Below are positions 57,958 to 64,000 of a DNA stretch of 64,000 nucleotides, piece by piece (the first letter of the stretch is position 1; each line of letters begins with the position of its first letter). Origin of the DNA: Sternotherus odoratus (Eukaryota; Chordata; Testudines; Kinosternidae); the NCBI GenBank assembly GCA_032164245.1, contig JAVMKO010000002.1, positions 59,987,840 to 60,051,839 of the forward strand, read 5' to 3'. A model generated the notes under the pieces. The model did no database searches. It was not told where the DNA came from and saw only the letters and a list, made by a program, of their open reading frames with translations. Made by a program: the position numbers and the translations under genes.

Positions 57958-60690
57958 CTTCTCTGGCATAGGTCTCTCTCAAACTCTCCTGATGAAGTGG
58001 TTTCATTTTGTATCAATAATTAAGTACAAGGTGAAAGCCTTTGCTCCTGTTCAGGTATAATTCATAAGTGTAAAAAAAAAAGCCAAAAAATGCATGAAAA
58101 CTTAAAAATTGGATGGTAACAGATGGTCAATCCCAGTGATGATTGAACTTGGTGATATTCAGAACAAAAAGAGCACTCAGCCATGCTTAGAGCTATTTCC
58201 ATTGCTACACATTGACTCAACCCACTTCTAAGTGGTACACAAGCAGAGAGCTTATTATACAGGCATATAGATTAATTGGGTCAGAGAGAGCGAGCATGAG
58301 CTCGAGAATGACTCTATAACCAAGTGACTGGGATATTTTCCTTAGTGGGGTATTTTACCCTCTTCTATGGTATTTGTAAAATCCTGACTTAGGATCTGAT
58401 GCAAATCCTAGTGAAGTAAATAGGTGGGTGGAGGGAACTACTGACTTCAATAGGCATTCAATCCGTTCCCAGTAAAACCGTTCTGAGCAGTGGGCAGCCT
58501 ATATAAGTAGTTTCTCTTCAGATTTTTCACTGTGAAGAGCGTTGTATCTGCTCAGTGATAATTCTGATCACGCTCAAAGTTTCTCTGCTTGGATTCTAAC
58601 CAGTCTCACTCAGAGCCTCTAGAAAGGCTAAAGGTGACTTTGACTGTGACTTGTGACTTGGAACGATGCTTCTCTTGGCTGGAAAAAATTAACCAGAGAA
58701 AATATGGAGTCCATTAATCATGACTGCATTTCTCAAAGTGAGCAATTGTTCAGCCTGTGATCCAGGTAGCAATCCATGGTATTTATATTCTTGCCATTTA
58801 ACACCCTGTTGCTAATCTTTCTTTATGGGAATGAAGGGAAGATTATTGAGCAGATTGCGGAGGTGTAGCTGTGGACCAGAGAGACTTTTGACTCCATTCA
58901 ATCCATTTTGAATTTGTTCTGGGTATAGCATGGACACTTTCTGGCACTGACATATGTTAAGAGTCCATGCTATCTTTTTGTAAAGACCTATTGCCTAGCC
59001 ACTGTCTGTCAAGCATCTGTCCTTGATAGAATTGATCAACGTGGTGATGTTGATCCAGCTACAGTCCTGGCAGAGAAAGATGCATGGGAGACTCAGTTCC
59101 TTTTTGGAGAGAGGACCAAAAGAGCAGTCTGAAAGGCTCTCATATGTGATACAGGGATCTTCTTTGTTATCCCTTATACCTGATGTGTATTGGGCAGCTT
59201 CATTTTTCTGCAGTTTTTGGATTTTGTTGCCATCAGTAGGCTGATGACGGTAAACTCTACATTTTGTTTCTCCAGGCTTAGATGGCGAAATGGTTTGGAT
59301 TTCCCACTCTCCTGCCAAATCTGAGCCTGGGATGAGCTGCTTGAGCAAAAGTCAACCTCCATTAGAGAGGGGTGATGCTAGTTGACTGGGAGTCCTGTTA
59401 GAGTCTGAGCTGTTTCTGGATGTGCATATAGCAACTGTGTCCCTCTCCCCCCACATCTTTTCTTAGAAGGGAGATTGTGATCTTTACTCTCAGATATGGA
59501 CCAGTTATCTATACCTGGATTATTTCAATGCATTCAACCCAGAACTACTCTTGAAACCCACTCAAACATTAGCTGATGTAACCAGAGACACTCAAATTAT
59601 GGTACGCAAAGGTAGTTCACACACATGGCAGATTGGACCTCTATGCCATAGATTATTCTGATTTCCCATACCTTTTCTGGGGGTAAATAAAGTTGCCTGG
59701 TCTAGAAAGTACATTCTGACTTAGACTTTGGCTGCCTTAGTGACAGCTTCTCTGTTTCATGCTAATTTTAGATCACCTAAACTTGTTAAAATGGAAATTC
59801 TTAGATTTATATCTCTGGGGACCAAGAGTGGAGGGGAAAAACTCTAACGTTACCTATCCCACTTGATCTGTTATAGTGTGATTTATGGGCCTTTAGGGAA
59901 TGTGTGCAAGACCTATCTATTTTTCTCAAGCTTCTCTTAAGAAGGAGAAATTAGGTTTTTTCTGTTTATAGAGGAAACAGTGGCTTCCTGAATACTAATT
60001 TGACATTTAGTTTAATTAAGGAATATATGTGTGTGTTTAGAGCTTAAAAAAATACTCCTCACACAAAAACATCTTGATAGGCACATTTTATAAACTAAAA
60101 AATTAAAATATGAGAACACACAAACTCTACCAATTCAAAAGATTAGAAGTTTCAGAGATTTACCCTTTTTAAAAAAAAATTGGGGTTCTTTTAAATTCAG
60201 GACAATCTGTCAAACCACTGGCAAGCATTTTAATTATGGAGGATCAATTTAGAATTCTGGCAGTGGCCAGTGCTCACACTACAATGGATGAATCACAAAA
60301 TCCTCTTATAATGCTACCTAGTCATCCTCTGTAATGAGTTTGGCTTGTAAAGACCAGCAGAGAGCATAAAAGTAAAATGGAACAGAGATAATATGTTGGC
60401 ACTTGAGGGAAATCTAAATGAAAATTGAATATTCTGGGGCAAAATTCTGGCAAGCACTGGTGGGTTCCTATCACAAAACTCCAGCAGCACAAGCATGCAT
60501 TAGGAATCAGCCACCTTCTGCCCAAATACATGGATTTACTTCTCCACAGGCCTCCCATGGGAGGAGCAGAGGTGATCTAAACACCAGGTTGAGTGATGCA
60601 CATGTTCATACATTCTCCCTGACAGTAGTACAGGTATCGTTTGATTTTTTTTTAAGGTAGGCAAAAATAGGTCTTCAGGAACACCTCACT
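57958..60690. other. Non-coding stretch
   Basis: No supported gene or repeat; overlapping frames at 58,995-59,348 lack any recognisable motif. Confidence 0.45.
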
Positions 60691-61320
60691 GATTTTTAAG
60701 GCCAGAAGGGACTGGGCCTAATCTGATCTTCTGTTTAACAGAGGGCAAAGAACTTTATCCAGTCATTCCTGAACTGAGTCCATATATTGTAGTGGAGTGG
60801 AAGCATTTCCTAGAGAGACATCCAGTCTTGATTTAAAGATGTCAAGTGATGGAGACTCCACCATATTCCTTGCCAAATTGTATTTACTCCCTCACTGTTA
60901 AACTCCATTGATTAACTTCCTCACGGTTATAAATTTTCACTTTTTTTCTAGCCTAAATTTATCTGTCTTTAGCTTCCAACTGTGGGATCTTGTTAAGCCT
61001 TTGCTTACTAGAGTAAAGAACCCTCTACTATCAGAAAGCATCTCCCTATGTGGGTATTTATAAACTGAGATTTAGTCACCTCTCAATCTTCCCTTTGATA
61101 AACTATATAGACTGAGCTTCTTTAGTCTCTCAAAGGCAGATTTTTCCAAACCTCATTTAATTCTTGTAGCTCTTTATCTGAAACTTTTTCAATACACTTC
61201 TTTGAAGTGTGGTCACCAGAACTGGACACAGTATCCCAATAATGGTCTCACCAGTGGTATATACAGAGGCAATATCGCATCCTTACTCCTGCTCAATATT
61301 CACAAGTTTAAGTGTTTAAA
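60691..61320 (-). mobile_element. Old CR1 LINE, 3' part
   Basis: The left edge AAGGCCAGAAGGGACTG is a reversed CR1 3' end. Further right TCTAGCCTAAATTTATCTGT, GTGTGGTCACCAGAACTGGA and CACAGTATCCCAATAATGG are reversed ORF2 C-terminal text. Strongly decayed, same subfamily as 42,062. Confidence 0.75.
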
Positions 61321-61990
61321 AACTGTATCATCCCTCTTAGGGAACATATCTTTGCAGCAAGTGGCAGCCTGTGGGAGTAAGTTTGGACCTGGGTCTATAG
61401 ATTTGCGCTAGAGTGCCCAAAATATTTGTGTAAATTGTCAGGGTTAGATTGGGACGCTGAAGCCTATGGATGGGGTGGGCTTTTGTTAGCTATTTTTAGT
61501 GCCATAAAATGTGTCCGAGTCTGTAGACCCAGGCTCTGAGACTCGCAGCTGTAAACTATGGGGATGTCCCCTCAGCCAGAGCATAGCATTGGGTGCTCAG
61601 TGTTTGCTGCTATCCTCTTTATAGCTCAGGCAGTGAAGATCCTGTTAGTGTTGCTTGCCATCTTTGTGCATTATTTAGAGGTACCCTTACCCCAAGCAAC
61701 TGAGAGCACATCTTACTCTTCTTAGAAGGTACAGCTACACTCAGTCCCTTGTGAGATTACGGCAAAACGAATAGGTATATGAGGGTGTGGCTCCCTTAAA
61801 TCTTTCGTGATAAGGAAAATGTGTTTGCAAGCTGTCTACGAATACACGATCCTGACTGGGTCATTGGATACTATCACAATAGAAAATAAGTGTGGTTCTT
61901 GATCTGACACTCCACTCCCCTCAACACACACACTTTTTATTTTTACACATTCAGTTACTCAGAATTTCTTAACTCCTAGATAGAGAAGAT
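61321..61990. other. Non-coding stretch
   Basis: Nothing recognised. Confidence 0.45.
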
Positions 61991-62105
61991 CAAACACCTT
62001 CAGGAATGGTCTAAATTTATTTGGTCCTGCCTCAGTGTAGGGGGCTGTACTTGATGATCTCTCAAGGTCCTTTCTAGCCTTAAGTTTCTATAATTCTATG
62101 ATCAC
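61991..62105 (+). mobile_element. CR1 LINE 3' end, plus orientation
   Basis: TTTGGTCCTGCCTCAGTGTA, GATGATCTCTCAAGGTCC and TTCTATAATTCTATGA are the forward CR1 3' end with its short tandem tail. Confidence 0.8.
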
Positions 62106-62369
62106 AAGTTCTATGTAGTTTTGGGGGAGCAGACGAAGGACTGGGATTGGGAACTAGGCAGAAACCCTTCAGGGAAACCAGCTTTTAGACAGCATCCAAC
62201 AATGATGGCTAAGCACAATAGCTGATTCTCCTAAAAGGATCAGCATTTAACAGTGTTTGTGCTTAAGCCTTCATCATTGAGATTCATAGTGAACACACTA
62301 TTGAGATAAATTGATGAGTTCATGCCTCTCGCTGCAATTGTTCCCAGGCTACCAGTTTACAGACTCAGG

Positions 62370-62575
62370 TTAGGACTACATGAAAACATAGGTTGACTCA
62401 GCTATGTCACTAACGAATTCTTCTGTCAAGTTAGCTACTGCCTCTCTAGGAGCTAAATTAGCTACAGTGATGAGATCATGAGACTCTCCGATCACGGTAA
62501 TGAGTATCTACACTGAAGCACCACAGAGGCACAGCTACAGTGTTGAAGCTCTGCTGCTGTAGTTGTTTATGTGTA
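62370..62575. mobile_element. Harbinger-like MITE, diverged
   Basis: GGACTACATGAAAACATAGG, TCAAGTTAGCTACTGCCTCT and GTATCTACACTGAAGCACCA follow the order of a turtle MITE family with GTCTACACTA-type ends, as I remember it. The right end is degenerate. The left part of this family resembles the ends of the Harbinger at 16,128. Confidence 0.55.
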
Positions 62576-63775
62576 GAGCTCTTCATCAGAAGAAGAGCTC
62601 TACCTCAGTTTACATCCAAATGGTTTCATAACGGTCCAGAATTTTTTTTTAATGAAATGAATCAGAGTTTCTGGTGTACACTGTGCAGCAGAGGATGGAT
62701 TCTGTGGGAAATTCTTTTACTATGGGATTATGTAAAGACAGAGATCTGGTTATGTGGAAAATAAACTTCTGCACTGTATGCCTCACTGCATTTGTGAGGT
62801 GTGCATTCATCTTCACTACAGCATGGCCAGCTATATCTTATTGCTTAATCCTGCTCAGTTTAAAAAGGAATCAGTTTTCAGTGTGAGCTGGTAGGCCAAG
62901 AATCTTCATTATAGTCTTAATTGTCATCCCTAAATAATTTTGAAGTGCCAAGAAAATGGGTATCTCCTTAGAATTGTGCATAAAGAGTCCTGAAGGCTTG
63001 CATTAAGGGAGGCAGAAGAACAGAACTGGCAGGCAGAATTTCATTAATGATAATTAACAGCTCCCCTCTGTATAGTATGACAGCAAGTTGTGTCAGTTTT
63101 TACTTATGGCTGTCAGACGGTGGCAGTATTTCAGGTACTGTAAAAGAGACCAATTGGAAAAAGATCAAAGACTCAGCTGATTTGGGGTATATTATAAGAT
63201 AGGGAAATACAGCTGTGCATCCTATAGTGTCTCTGAGCTAGATTATTTTTGTATATGGATATTTTATATGCTGTTCCTATGAGAGATTCTCTGCACAACA
63301 GAAAGGTATTATAAAATGAAAATCTGAATTGCCACAAGTCTCGGAAGAGGCTAATTTTTCTTTAAATATTAAAATATGTCTTTTAATATGAACACTATTG
63401 TAACACATTTCCAATATGGAGATGCAGGTGTCACTGCTGTAAACATACTTTTCTTTCTCTTTCCCTTCCCCCTCCCAGTTTTCATTTTGCACAATATGCA
63501 AATCAACAAGTGTTTAACAAGATGTCTCTTTTATAGACCTGACAGATACTGATTACATTACGTAGTTCCCCTCCCCCAAAAATGTCAAATGTCACATATA
63601 AATTCTGATAATGCTGATGTGATTTTTGGTGAACAGGAATGAAACACTGCTTCATGGCCTACCCCTAGTTGCAAAAGATGGCTCTGGTAATGCCAGTGGC
63701 ACAATTATATGAACAGGTATGCCTTTCATTTTTAAAAAATCTGTTCAATGAAGAACCACACAACATTGTGGGTTG
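62576..63775. other. Non-coding stretch
   Basis: Nothing recognised. Confidence 0.45.
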
Positions 63776-63778
63776 GGG

Positions 63779-64000
63779 GGTGGGGGGATAGCTCAGTGGT
63801 TTGAGCATTGGCCTGCTAAACCCAGGGTTGTGAGTTCAATCCTTGAGGGGGCCATTTAGGGATCAGGGGCAAAAAATCTGTCAGGGGACAGTACTCAATC
63901 CTGCTAGTGTAGGCAGGCGGATCCTGCTAGTGTAGGCAGGGGACTGGACTCGATGACCTTCTAGGTCTTTCCAGTTCTAGGAGATTGGTATATCTCCATT
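63779..64000 (+). mobile_element. tRNA-derived turtle SINE (Cry type), cut by window end
   Basis: The head is tRNA-like, with an A box (TAGCTCAGTGG, 63,789-63,799) and a B box (GGTTGTGAGTTCAATCC). The tRNA-unrelated body follows, then a LINE-like tail (GGACTGGACTCGATGACC and TTCCAGTTCTAGGAG) of the CR1 type that mobilises this family. A unit of about 20 bp (ATCCTGCTAGTGTAGGCAGG) occurs twice in the body. It is the strongest taxonomic marker in the window, because this SINE family is known from cryptodiran turtles. The head is too diverged and lacks a mature 3' end for a functional tRNA. Confidence 0.88.

Noticed and set aside
63785..63860. Possible tRNA gene with A and B boxes
   Set aside because: The sequence lacks a full cloverleaf and mature 3' end and runs into a SINE body and LINE-like tail, so it is a SINE head.

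Overview
The window reads as a repeat-rich stretch of a turtle (Testudines, probably cryptodiran) nuclear genome. The main clue is a tRNA-derived SINE of the turtle Pol III/SINE ('Cry') type at the right edge. Supporting clues are CR1 LINEs of several ages on both strands, Penelope-like elements with a GIY-YIG endonuclease, Helitrons, hAT and Harbinger DNA transposons, and solo LTRs. I recognise no host protein-coding exon, rRNA, functional tRNA or CRISPR array. The window is best described as intergenic or deep-intronic DNA whose readable content is mobile elements.

Left part (1-13,000). A small Helitron lies at 1708-2363. A minus-strand CR1 is split by a 748-bp LTR (4284-5031). Two Penelope-like segments follow; the second (7232-8249) lies inside a plus-strand CR1 with a clean 13-bp target duplication. 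The same CR1 was also hit by a hAT-like MITE. A second small hAT MITE and a tRNA-like foldback follow.

Centre (13,000-21,000). A gammaretrovirus-like ERV remnant has an LTR, an exact 18-nt tRNA-Pro-type primer-binding site and a gag start that breaks early. Next is the most interesting object, a structurally complete Harbinger/PIF transposon at 16,128-20,647 with terminal inverted repeats and a TAA target duplication. It carries a DDE transposase on the plus strand, broken only at a run of 13 G. Convergent to it is a two-exon Myb/SANT-like DNA-binding gene on the minus strand whose reading frame closes perfectly across a canonical intron. A third, unrecognised 96-codon ORF lies antisense inside that intron, with its own acceptor-like site, good start context and AATAAA.

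Right part (21,000-64,000). A 3.5-kb decayed minus-strand CR1 keeps endonuclease and SGNH-esterase-like ORF1 traces. Further on are an ERV-type LTR, a CR1 with a different 3' tail, several foldback elements, an unexplained 97-bp dispersed duplication, Harbinger-like MITEs, and a three-level nest at 53,884-56,492: a Helitron holding an LTR that holds a hAT element. The first Helitron (1708-2363) serves as an empty-site reference for the LTR insertion. The window ends inside the SINE.

All family assignments are from memory of the families and by eye. No database search or alignment was run. Boundaries given without target duplications are approximate.
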